Assembly (NCBI GenBank): GCA_965247075.1
Contig: CBDFGK010000002.1
Coordinates: 62,001-126,000, forward strand
Direction of reading: 5' to 3'
Length of the DNA: 64,000 nt
Source: CBDFGK01 sp965247075
GTDB taxonomy: Bacteria; Pseudomonadota; Gammaproteobacteria; Pseudomonadales; Halieaceae
The stretch's first letter is position 1; each line of letters begins with the position of its first letter. Both the position numbers and the translations under genes were made by a program. This document shows, piece by piece, positions 23,365 through 31,067 of the stretch. The notes beneath the pieces are model-generated. The model searched no databases. It saw nothing but the letters and a program-made list of their open reading frames with translations, and was not told the DNA's origin.

Positions 23365-24327
23365 TTACGCCACGTAGAATTGAGGCAGCATGGTCTTTGC
23401 ATCAACCTGTTCGACCTTGCCTTTCACTTGCATGCCAATCGCCACATCGCTGGACTGGCAGCCGACGATATTGGCCACTAGGTTGGTGCCTTCTGCGAGC
23501 TTGATCACAGCGCAAATCAGCGGGTATTGATAGCCGGGAATTTTGGGGTGATGAATTTCGGTGTGGCTCAGTATCTCGCCGTCCAGGCTGGACTCGATGG
23601 AATCCCATGCCATGGATTGGCACTCGCCACACATAGGGCGGGGCGGGTGGCGCAGTGTCTGACAAGACTTGCAACGCTGAATTAATACCTTGCCTTCATC
23701 ACAGGCGTCCCACCACCACTTGTTGTCGTGGCCACGGGGAGCCGCAATACGCGTCGGGGTGTCCAGCTTCTGCCCATCGCTGCCGGTTGCTGCCTGTTCC
23801 TGAGCGGGAATAAACTTCAATACCTTGAAGCGCTGGGTTCCGAGTTTGTTGTTGTGCTGGTCAGTGAAGGTGGCCAGTGTTTCAAAAAAGTAGCCAATAC
23901 CCCGCCCTGTGGCTTTTTGGTCACTGACATTATCGACCACCATCTCCATATACACGGTGTCGCCGATAGTCGCTTCCTTGAAGTATTCCTGCTTGACGTT
24001 GGTTCCCAGCACGCCGGTGAAGCCGTATTCGTTGAACAGCTTGACCAGGTTACTCTGTGCATCAGCCGGGCGGCCAGTGGTTGATACCACAAAGCCCTCC
24101 TGACCCCAGACATACATCATCGCCGGTGGCGCTATGGTCTTGCGGCGTTGGCTCTGGGCGGCCCATTGGACATCCTGATAGGCCGGGTTGATATCGCCCA
24201 TCGCTTCCGCCCAGTGGCGGATCATGGCTGGGTTGACCGCATCCCTGGCGGCGGTGCGAGGACAGACTTCACGCCCCACAAAGGCGTAAATTTTTTCCTC
24301 GAAGGCTTTTTGCTCTGCCGGTGTCAT
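23365..24327 (-). CDS. chsH2: MaoC-DUF35 hydratase/aldolase-partner (ChsH2-like)
   Basis: The 320-residue protein has an N-terminal MaoC-like hotdog domain (MIRHWAEAMGDINPAYQDVQ) and a C-terminal DUF35 domain. The DUF35 part includes a zinc ribbon with CKSC and CGEC pairs and an OB-fold segment (IPGYQYPLICAVIKLAEGTN). This is the architecture of ChsH2: the hotdog half forms the hydratase with ChsH1 and the DUF35 half binds Ltp2 to make a channel-forming aldolase complex. It is the first gene of the three-gene set. The 174-base divergent space to the sulfotransferase gene holds a dyad that may be its operator. Confidence 0.82.
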   Translation of the reverse strand: MTPAEQKAFEEKIYAFVGREVCPRTAARDAVNPAMIRHWAEAMGDINPAYQDVQWAAQSQRRKTIAPPAMMYVWGQEGFVVSTTGRPADAQSNLVKLFNEYGFTGVLGTNVKQEYFKEATIGDTVYMEMVVDNVSDQKATGRGIGYFFETLATFTDQHNNKLGTQRFKVLKFIPAQEQAATGSDGQKLDTPTRIAAPRGHDNKWWWDACDEGKVLIQRCKSCQTLRHPPRPMCGECQSMAWDSIESSLDGEILSHTEIHHPKIPGYQYPLICAVIKLAEGTNLVANIVGCQSSDVAIGMQVKGKVEQVDAKTMLPQFYVA

Positions 24328-24421
24328 TGGAGGCTTTTCCTCTTGAAATCAGGCGGTTGACGATATGCAGGTTGCGCAGGATAAACTCTGGTAGTTGCTC
24401 CAGTAAAGAAAATGTCAGGGT

Positions 24422-24456
24422 CTTTCCGGTCTGGTTTAACCAGTTGACCGGGAAAG
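24422..24456. promoter_or_regulatory. Dyad with KstR-like core between divergent genes
   Basis: CTTTCCGGTC (24422-24431) pairs with GACCGGGAAAG (24446-24456) apart from one bulged base, and between them lies TGGTTTAACCA. The 14 bases at 24435-24448, TTTAACCAGTTGAC, match the actinobacterial KstR consensus TnnAACnnGTTnnA at all but the last base. It sits between the ChsH2-like gene and the sulfotransferase gene. A TetR-type steroid regulator is a reasonable candidate binder; one is encoded at 30352. Confidence 0.5.
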
Positions 24457-24501
24457 GACATTATAGCTGTTACACTCGGCAACTCTGATGAGGAGCCGGC
24501 T

Positions 24502-25665
24502 TTGAACGACATCCACTTTTATCCCGACGCGCTGATAGAAGCCGCCATGGAAGCAACTGGCTTTGCTGATTTTGGTGCTGTGCCTTACCGGGAGGGACTG
24601 CAGGTCTTGTGTGAGACCTACGATAAAAATATTCGCGACCCGGCCGGACGCAAACGCTGCCGGGAGCGCCTGATCAACCTGCTTTCGGTACGTTTGCGTA
24701 CCGAGGACGCCTTCAAACGGATTCCGGCCATTGCAGAACAAGAGGTGGTGGCACCTCTTTTTGTTACCGGGCTGCCCCGTTCCGGAACCTCAGCGCTGAT
24801 TAACCTGCTCAGCGCGGCGCCGGAAAATCGCGGCTTGCTGCAGTGGGAAGTACAGTTTCCTGATCCCTGGCCAGACAGTGAGCCGGGCCAGCCGGATCCA
24901 CGCTACCCCTATCTGGTAAAAGCCCTGGCGGCGAATCAAAATCCCGAGTTTCAGAAAATTCACTATGTGGATGCGGATACCCCGGAAGAGTGCGTCATGA
25001 TCCACGCATACGCATTTAGTGGCGTGCAACTGGGTTTTGAAATTATGCTGGAACCCTACCGCAACTGGATTTTGGCACAGGATCTGGAGCCGATGTACGC
25101 CTATCAAAAGCGTCAGCTACAAATGCTCAACTGGCGCAACCCGGGCGAACGCTGGACTCTAAAGGCTCCCGCCCATATGTGGTCGCTGCCGTCGATTCTG
25201 AAGGCGTTTCCCGACGCCGGGTTTGTCTGGTGCCACCGCCACCCGGTGCCAGTGGTGGCCTCTATCAACAGCATGAACAATCAGGTTATGAAGATGTATG
25301 GCGGGGATTGCAGTCATATGGATCAGGCTGCAATTGGCCGCGCCGTTATGGAGTGGTATGCCATGTCACTGGAGCGGGGGCTGGCGGCACGCGAAAAGCT
25401 GCCCGCTGAGCTGTTCGTAGACTGCTCCCAACAGGAACTGACCGAGCAACCCATGGCAGTACTTGAGCGTATCTATGACAAGTTTGATTTACCTATGACC
25501 GAGCAGGCTCGAGCCGGCCTGCAGGCACATATCGACGCTAACCCCAAGGGCAAGCACGGCAGGCACCAGTACGACCTGGCCAGTTACGGGCTGACCGAGC
25601 AGGAGGTGCTGGAACGTTTTGATTTCTATATCAACGATGAGCGCTGGCCCCGTGTTAGGGCGTAA
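24502..25665 (+). CDS. Sulfotransferase family protein
   Basis: The 387-residue protein has the 5' PAPS-binding loop (LFVTGLPRSGTSALINLLSA) and the WTLKAPAHMWSLPSILKAFP segment typical of bacterial sulfotransferase-fold proteins. A 3'-phosphate-type region (FVWCHRHPVPVVASINSM) follows. The start is TTG 24502, preceded by AGGAG at proper spacing; no better ATG exists. It is divergent from the steroid aldolase set and shares its regulatory region. Such proteins are common in steroid-degrading bacteria, but their substrate is usually unknown, so sulfonation of a steroid or lipid is inference. Its stop overlaps the end of the convergent permease gene by 11 bases. Confidence 0.75.
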   Translation: MNDIHFYPDALIEAAMEATGFADFGAVPYREGLQVLCETYDKNIRDPAGRKRCRERLINLLSVRLRTEDAFKRIPAIAEQEVVAPLFVTGLPRSGTSALINLLSAAPENRGLLQWEVQFPDPWPDSEPGQPDPRYPYLVKALAANQNPEFQKIHYVDADTPEECVMIHAYAFSGVQLGFEIMLEPYRNWILAQDLEPMYAYQKRQLQMLNWRNPGERWTLKAPAHMWSLPSILKAFPDAGFVWCHRHPVPVVASINSMNNQVMKMYGGDCSHMDQAAIGRAVMEWYAMSLERGLAAREKLPAELFVDCSQQELTEQPMAVLERIYDKFDLPMTEQARAGLQAHIDANPKGKHGRHQYDLASYGLTEQEVLERFDFYINDERWPRVRA

Positions 25666-27388
25666 ACGGGAACACGATTGGCAGCAACAGGATCACGGTA
25701 ATCGAATAGGCGATGGATACCGGCAAGCCGGCGCGCAGGTAATCCCTGAACTCGTAGCCACCCAGGTTCTGTACCATCAGGTTGGTGGTGTAGCCATAGG
25801 GAGTGAGAAAACTGGCGCTGGCGCCATAGGCAACCGCCATGACAAAAGGCATGTAATTGAGGTCGTAGCTCCCAGCCAGGGCAAAGGCGATGGGAAAACT
25901 CAGCGCAGCCGCCGCGTTATTGGTCATGATTTCGGTCAGCGCCAGGGTAAACAGGAAGATGCCAATAATGGCGGCGTGGGGGCCGAGTCCTGCCAGGTAG
26001 GTGTGCAAGTTGTCTGTCACCAGGAGGATGACCCCGGAATTATTGAGTACCTGGGCCCAGGTCAGGGCTGAGGTGATAACCAGCCACAACTCAAAGGGAA
26101 AACGTCGGCGCAGTTCGCCGGCTTTTATCGTGCCCATTAGCAGCATACCAGCCAGCATAAAGGCCAGCCCCTTGATCAGTGGCACCATCTCCAGGGCCGC
26201 CAGGGCAATAACGGCTATCAACGACAATGAAACGAAGTAGTTTTCCCTGCTGGAAATTCCATTGGCCTTAACGTCGTCCTGCACCACCAGGAAATTTTTG
26301 TCGAGGTTTTTACGCTGGCCGAAATCGGGGCCAGCGGCGAGCATAAGTCGATCTCCCGCTTCGATAGTAATCTCACCGAGTTTCCCGGACAGCCTTTTGC
26401 CGCCGCGGTGCAGGCCTACCACGGCGGCGTCGAACAGCGAGCGAAAGCCGCTGTCCTTAATGGTTTTACCCTCGACATTAGCGTTGGGCATGACAATGAC
26501 TTCGGTGAGGTTTTGCTTTAGCAGGCCCTCGTCAATGGCGAACAGGGTGAGGCCTCCGAAAGATTCCAGGGCGGCCAACTGGCCGATGGCGCCAGAAAAA
26601 ATGAGTTTGTCGCCAGCTTCGATGACCTCGTAAGGCGCGACCGGTGATATCAGGTAGTCACCGCGAACAATTTCCACCAGGAACAGGGCGTCGAGATCAC
26701 GCAGTTTGTTTTGGAGTACTGATTTTCCAACCAGGTCAGACTCTGGGCTGACCTCGGTTTCAATCAGGTATTCAGCCACGGTGATAACTTCGGCTGCGTG
26801 CGCCGGCAGCAATCGCTTGTTAGTCAGTATGATCACCAGCACGCCGATGGCGGTGGCGCTAAAGCCGATCAGCAGAAAATCGAAGAAAGCCAGGCCGTGA
26901 CCGGTGGCGTCCTCCAGGAAGCTGCTGACAATTAGATTGGTAGACGTGCCGATCAGGGTCATGGTGCCGCCCAGAATCGCCATGTAGGACAGCGGTATGA
27001 GCAGTTTGGACGCCGGGTGGTAGGGATTCTTTCGAATGCTGTTTGCCAGCGTGGCCACCACAGCGGTGTTGTTGACTATGGCGGAAAACAGCGCGGTGAC
27101 GACACCCATGCGCAGCAGGCTGCGTTTGTAGCGCACGGTAATTAATTTGCCGGCCATGTCATTGAGCCAACTGAGTTTCTCTATGCCCACCGAAACCAGT
27201 AACAACATGATCAGTGTGATGAGACCGGGATTGCCGGCTTTTTGCAGGATTTGTTCAGTCTCTACCAGGCCCAGCAGATAGCAGGCAAGCATGCTCAGGG
27301 TAAACACCCAGGCTACTGGCCAGCGAGTGAATATCAAGCCATAGATTAGCCACAGGAAGAGACCGGCGGTCAGTATTGGTTCCAGCAT
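25655..27388 (-). CDS. SLC13/DASS-family permease with two TrkA-C domains
   Basis: The 577-residue membrane protein has an N-terminal set of hydrophobic helices (LEPILTAGLFLWLIYGLIFT) and a conserved transport segment with VVTALFSAIVNNTAVVATLA. A central cytoplasmic part has two TrkA-C (RCK-C) domains (one near LTEVIVMPNANVEGKTIKDS). A second membrane half has EIMTNNAAAALSFPIAFALA. These paired NNT-like and NNA-like motifs are typical of the DASS sodium-coupled sulfate/dicarboxylate family. The ATG at 27388 is the natural start; upstream codons are not hydrophobic. Sulfate or a dicarboxylate is the probable substrate. Its convergent overlap with a sulfotransferase gene suggests a link to sulfur supply but does not prove it. 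Confidence 0.82.
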   Translation of the reverse strand: MLEPILTAGLFLWLIYGLIFTRWPVAWVFTLSMLACYLLGLVETEQILQKAGNPGLITLIMLLLVSVGIEKLSWLNDMAGKLITVRYKRSLLRMGVVTALFSAIVNNTAVVATLANSIRKNPYHPASKLLIPLSYMAILGGTMTLIGTSTNLIVSSFLEDATGHGLAFFDFLLIGFSATAIGVLVIILTNKRLLPAHAAEVITVAEYLIETEVSPESDLVGKSVLQNKLRDLDALFLVEIVRGDYLISPVAPYEVIEAGDKLIFSGAIGQLAALESFGGLTLFAIDEGLLKQNLTEVIVMPNANVEGKTIKDSGFRSLFDAAVVGLHRGGKRLSGKLGEITIEAGDRLMLAAGPDFGQRKNLDKNFLVVQDDVKANGISSRENYFVSLSLIAVIALAALEMVPLIKGLAFMLAGMLLMGTIKAGELRRRFPFELWLVITSALTWAQVLNNSGVILLVTDNLHTYLAGLGPHAAIIGIFLFTLALTEIMTNNAAAALSFPIAFALAGSYDLNYMPFVMAVAYGASASFLTPYGYTTNLMVQNLGGYEFRDYLRAGLPVSIAYSITVILLLPIVFPFTP

Positions 27389-27495
27389 AGATGAGCATGT
27401 TCCCCGACTGTGCGCGTAAACACAAGCTGGCCACCGGCGCTCCCACTTTTGGAATACGGTGTTAGAATGATCGCCCGCAACAGGAGGCATTCGTT

Positions 27496-27960
27496 ATGAC
27501 GCAGAACCCCATGACCGAGAACCCCATGACCGAGAAAGAGTACCGGCAAACCCGCCGATTCGTGAAAATATTTGCCCGGCTCAATGTTTGGGTATACCGC
27601 TTAACCGGCGGTCGTTTGATGAATACCTTCTCCGGTTGCCCCATTTGCCTGGTCAAGATGACCGGTGCGAAGTCCGGTATAAGTCGCTGGATGCCGGTAA
27701 TGTACGTGCCGTACAAAGAGGGCGTTATTATCGTTGCCTCGCTGGGCGGCGCACCCAGGCACCCGGTATGGTATTACAACCTGGTGGCTCACCCTGATAT
27801 CGAGGTGATCTATCGCAACACACACAGGAAGTTGCGGGCCAGACAGGTCGACGAGGAAGAGAAGGCGCTGGTTTGGCCGACCTGTGTAGAACACTATCCA
27901 CCGTACGCTCAATACCAGCAACGTACTGACCGAAACATCCCTGTATTTGTTTGTGAGTAA
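27496..27960 (+). CDS. Deazaflavin-dependent-type nitroreductase (DUF385/Ddn family)
   Basis: The 154-residue protein belongs to the split-barrel FDOR family: PICLVKMTGAKSGISRWMPV, then IIVASLGGAPRHPVWYYNLV, then HPDIEVIYRNTHRKLRAR. These GAKSG and HPVWYYNL motifs define the Ddn/DUF385 group, whose members often use cofactor F420. F420 is uncommon in gammaproteobacteria, so the cofactor is uncertain. Start ATG 27496 follows AGGAGG at good spacing. The N-terminus holds a short repeat (MTQNPMTENPMTEKE) from a duplicated 15-base unit. It lies ten bases before the aminotransferase gene and may be co-transcribed with it. A role in reducing a steroid-derived enone is possible but unproven. Confidence 0.75.
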   Translation: MTQNPMTENPMTEKEYRQTRRFVKIFARLNVWVYRLTGGRLMNTFSGCPICLVKMTGAKSGISRWMPVMYVPYKEGVIIVASLGGAPRHPVWYYNLVAHPDIEVIYRNTHRKLRARQVDEEEKALVWPTCVEHYPPYAQYQQRTDRNIPVFVCE

Positions 27961-27970
27961 TGAGGCAATA

Positions 27971-29083
27971 ATGAGTTTTTATCCCCCTCGCAGAACCCTG
28001 ATGGGCCCTGGCCCCTCCGATGTTGACCCGCGCATTTCCCTGGCCCTGGCGCGCCCCACTATCGGCCATCTGGACCCGGCCTTTATCCAGTTGATGGATG
28101 AGATCAAAAGCCTGCTGCAATACGCATTTCAAACCAAAAACGAACTGACCCTGCCAGTATCTGCCCCTGGATCAGCGGGCATGGAAACCTGTTTCGTCAA
28201 CCTGCTGGAGAGAGGTGACAAGGCCATTGTCTGTCAGAATGGTGTGTTCGGTGGTCGCATGAAGGAGAACGTTACCCGCGCCGGCTGCGAAGCGGTGATG
28301 GTGGAGGATGAGTGGGGTACGGCTACCGATCTCGATAAGGTCAAAGCGGCGCTTGCCGACCATCGTGATGCCAGGGTGCTGGCTTTTGTTCATGCAGAAA
28401 CCTCTACCGGTGTTGTCAGTGACGCCGCGGCACTGTGTAAGATGGCCGGCGATGCGGGCATGTTGTCGATTGTTGATACGGTAACCGGGCTGGGCGGTAT
28501 TGAAGTTGCGGTCGATGCCTGGGGCGCCGATGCGGTGTATTCCGGCAGCCAAAAATGTTTGTCCTGTGTGCCCGGTCTGTCGCCGGTTACCTTCTCTGGC
28601 AAGGCAGCACAAGTGATTCGCAATCGGAAAACGCCGGTACAGAGCTGGTTTCTGGATCTCAACCTGATCATGGGTTACTGGGGTGAAGGCGCCAGGCGCG
28701 CCTACCATCACACGGCACCCGTCAACGCCCTGTATGGCTTGCATGAGTCCTTAACCATTCTCAAGGAAGAGGGGCTGGAAAATGCCTGGGCGCGGCACCG
28801 GGAGAATCATGAGCTACTCAAGGCGGGTCTTGAGTCACTGGGCCTGGAGCTGGTGGTAGCCGCAGCCGACCGCCTGCCCCAGTTGAACCTGGTAGGTATT
28901 CCAGACGGTGTAGACGATGCCGCGGTGCGTGCCCGGTTGCTGAAGGATTACGATCTGGAAATTGGCGCAGGCCTGGGTGTTCTGGCCGGTAAGGTTTGGC
29001 GCATTGGCCTGATGGGTTATGCCTCCAATCCCACCAATGTGAATCTGTGTATCGCCGCCCTGGCTGATGCCATCCGTGACTGA
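27971..29083 (+). CDS. Class V aminotransferase (alanine-glyoxylate / serine-pyruvate type)
   Basis: The 370-residue PLP enzyme starts MSFYPPRRTLMGPGPSDVDP, the usual opening of alanine-glyoxylate and serine-glyoxylate aminotransferases. The PLP lysine is K195 in YSGSQKCLSCVPGLSP, preceded by LSIVDTVTGLGGIEVAVDAW. The later segment ALYGLHESLTILKEEGLENA is conserved too. ATG 27971 was preferred over an upstream ATG because conserved residues begin here and TGAGG precedes it. It probably moves an amino group between alanine or serine and glyoxylate. It seems unrelated to steroid breakdown except through location. Confidence 0.88.
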   Translation: MSFYPPRRTLMGPGPSDVDPRISLALARPTIGHLDPAFIQLMDEIKSLLQYAFQTKNELTLPVSAPGSAGMETCFVNLLERGDKAIVCQNGVFGGRMKENVTRAGCEAVMVEDEWGTATDLDKVKAALADHRDARVLAFVHAETSTGVVSDAAALCKMAGDAGMLSIVDTVTGLGGIEVAVDAWGADAVYSGSQKCLSCVPGLSPVTFSGKAAQVIRNRKTPVQSWFLDLNLIMGYWGEGARRAYHHTAPVNALYGLHESLTILKEEGLENAWARHRENHELLKAGLESLGLELVVAAADRLPQLNLVGIPDGVDDAAVRARLLKDYDLEIGAGLGVLAGKVWRIGLMGYASNPTNVNLCIAALADAIRD

Positions 29084-29106
29084 CAGCCTTTACACGCGTT
29101 ACCGCC

Positions 29107-30279
29107 CTACCGGTGCTGAGGCATGCCCAGCCCGTGTGTGGCTACCAGGCCGCGCAACACTTCCACCACGCCACCGCCAAAGGTATTAATGAGCGCGCGT
29201 CGGTGTTCGTGTTCCAGGTTGCCGTGTAGAGCGGCGCCGTCGCTACCCGGCGCAATGATCGCGTGTGGGCCGACCACATCCATCAGCAGTCGGCAAATTT
29301 CCAGTAATATTTCGGCGGAATACACTTTGATGGCGGAAGGAAAAACCGGGTCCAGTTCCTGCTGATCCAACTGCCAGGCCATGCGTGCATTCATGACGCG
29401 CATGGCCTCCAGGTGTGCGTAAACCTCGGCGATATTGCGTTGGGCACTGGGGTCATCGATTACTCGCAGGCCATCGGCTGTCTTGGTATCGCGCGCCCAT
29501 TCCATGGCGTCGCGAAAGATTTTCCAGCCCTGAATGCCCCAGGCAGCCAATCCCACCCGTTCATGATTGAGTTGTGCGGTAATCAAGCGCCAGCCGCCAT
29601 TTTCTGTACCGATAATCATGTCGGTAGGGACTTTTACATTGCTGTAATAGGTGACGTTGGTGCGCACGCCGCCCACGGTGTGAATGGGGCCATAGGAAAA
29701 GCCGGGATCTTTGGTGTCGGCGACCAGAATGGAAATACCCTTGTGCCTGGGGGCCTCAGGATCGGTGCGTGTTGCCAACCAGATATAATCGGCACCTTCA
29801 GCGCCACTGGTGAAAACCTTGTTGCCATTGACGATGTAGTTATCGCCATCCTTGACGGCCGAAGTGGTGAGAGAGGCGAGGTCGGTTCCCGCCGAGGGTT
29901 CCGTGTAGCCGATGGCAAAGTGGATTTTACCGGCGGCAATATCCGGTAGAAAACGTTGTTTCTGCTTCTCGGTGCCGTTGCTCATGATGGCGGGTCCAAT
30001 GGTATTGAGGGTTACAAAAGGAGTTGGGGCGCCGGCCATAAGCGCCTCTTCATAGCGAATCAGTTGTTCGATCCCGGTCAAGCCACGGCCACCGTATGCT
30101 TTGGACCAGCCCACCGCCAGCATGTCGTCTTTGCCCTGTTGACGAATAAGTTCCCGGTAGAGTTCGCCACTCTCGGCGTTGCGCAATTGTTCGCGATACT
30201 CCGGTTTGACCAGATCGGTGAAATAGTCGCGAAATTCCTGGCGCAGTTTTCTTTGGTTATCGGTGTAATCCACAAACAT
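29107..30279 (-). CDS. Acyl-CoA dehydrogenase, ChsE-type subunit
   Basis: The 390-residue flavoprotein has all three acyl-CoA dehydrogenase domains: an N-terminal helical domain, the middle FAD-binding strand region (FAIGYTEPSAGTDLASLTTS) and the C-terminal helices ending GGVVEVLRGLVATHGLGMPQ. The start ATG 30279 gives the usual N-terminus (MFVDYTDNQRKLRQEFRDYF). A second, divergent acyl-CoA dehydrogenase at 31068 lies across a TetR gene, and such pairs form alpha2-beta2 ChsE heterotetramers that dehydrogenate steroid side-chain CoA esters. Assignment to that complex is inference from this pairing and the nearby ChsH/Ltp2 set. The 72-base gap to the TetR gene holds a palindrome that may control both. 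Confidence 0.82.
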   Translation of the reverse strand: MFVDYTDNQRKLRQEFRDYFTDLVKPEYREQLRNAESGELYRELIRQQGKDDMLAVGWSKAYGGRGLTGIEQLIRYEEALMAGAPTPFVTLNTIGPAIMSNGTEKQKQRFLPDIAAGKIHFAIGYTEPSAGTDLASLTTSAVKDGDNYIVNGNKVFTSGAEGADYIWLATRTDPEAPRHKGISILVADTKDPGFSYGPIHTVGGVRTNVTYYSNVKVPTDMIIGTENGGWRLITAQLNHERVGLAAWGIQGWKIFRDAMEWARDTKTADGLRVIDDPSAQRNIAEVYAHLEAMRVMNARMAWQLDQQELDPVFPSAIKVYSAEILLEICRLLMDVVGPHAIIAPGSDGAALHGNLEHEHRRALINTFGGGVVEVLRGLVATHGLGMPQHR

Positions 30280-30320
30280 GGGTAGGACCCTCTCAGCCAA
30301 TAGCCAATATAATATTGATT

Positions 30321-30336
30321 TTGAATTCAAATTCAA
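30321..30336. promoter_or_regulatory. Palindrome between acyl-CoA dehydrogenase and TetR genes
   Basis: TTGAATTCAA (30321-30330) is a perfect 10-base palindrome, and its half ATTCAA recurs at once (TTGAATTCAAATTCAA). It sits in the 72-base space between divergent starts at 30279 and 30352. This fits a TetR operator controlling both the dehydrogenase and the regulator's own gene. Confidence 0.5.
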
Positions 30337-30351
30337 CTATTTTTGTCACCT

Positions 30352-31056
30352 ATGTCCAGGCTTGCCATTACAGATATTGATGCCAGAGCGACCCGCAGCG
30401 TCCGCGGTGCCCGTGCTCGTGCCAAGCTGAAAGCCGCAGCGCTGGTGGTTTTGGAGCGAGATGGCTTCCACAAAATGCGTATCGCTGACGTCACGCGTGA
30501 GGCCGGTGTTGCCCAGGGTTTGTTCTACCACTATTTCAAGGATTTGAAATCGATGACCCTGGAAGTGTTGGCGGATTTCACCAATCCGGCGCGAGCTGTG
30601 AATGACATTGAACGGGATGTGGCCCGCGGTGACTGGTACGGGCGTATCTACGCCCACAATTACCTGGTGGTGAACAGCTACTCCCGACGCCCCGGAGTGA
30701 TGCGCTGTCTGTTGCAAATGGCCGATGAAGATGTTGAATTTTCAACGCTGTTGCGCGAATCCTATCGTGAGCAATTGATGTGGCTGGTTACCTTGATGCC
30801 GCGCATATTTCCAAATGTAGTCTTTAATGAGCACCAGGCATTGCTGGTGGTCTATTCCCTGGCGGGTATTGGCGAAGGCCTGCTGCGTGAATACTTTATC
30901 AACGAAAGCAAAACATTGCGTGCTGCTGATTTGTCGGTAGAAGCGATTGCAGAACTGCTTTCTACCATGTTCTACCGTGCCTTGTTCCTCGCCAATCCAC
31001 CCGAGAAGCAACTCCAATACACCCGTAACCTGGTCACAATGGCCAGGGCCAACTGA
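30352..31056 (+). CDS. TetR-family transcriptional regulator
   Basis: The 234-residue protein has an N-terminal TetR helix-turn-helix: KMRIADVTREAGVAQGLFYH followed by YFKDLKSM. The C-terminal half is a helical ligand-binding domain (LLVVYSLAGIGEGLLREYFI). It lies between two divergent acyl-CoA dehydrogenase genes. ATG 30352 was chosen; a TTG nine bases earlier is possible. It probably represses the flanking steroid acyl-CoA dehydrogenases until a CoA-ester ligand binds, by analogy to KstR-type regulators. The ligand and target sites are not shown by sequence. The palindrome at 30321 is the obvious candidate operator; the dyad at 24422 is a possible second target. Confidence 0.85.
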   Translation: MSRLAITDIDARATRSVRGARARAKLKAAALVVLERDGFHKMRIADVTREAGVAQGLFYHYFKDLKSMTLEVLADFTNPARAVNDIERDVARGDWYGRIYAHNYLVVNSYSRRPGVMRCLLQMADEDVEFSTLLRESYREQLMWLVTLMPRIFPNVVFNEHQALLVVYSLAGIGEGLLREYFINESKTLRAADLSVEAIAELLSTMFYRALFLANPPEKQLQYTRNLVTMARAN

Positions 31057-31067
31057 GGCAGACAATC

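Noticed and set aside
25619..26071. Gln/Gly-rich plus-strand frame opposite the permease end
   Set aside because: Shadow of the membrane-protein frame; no independent signals.
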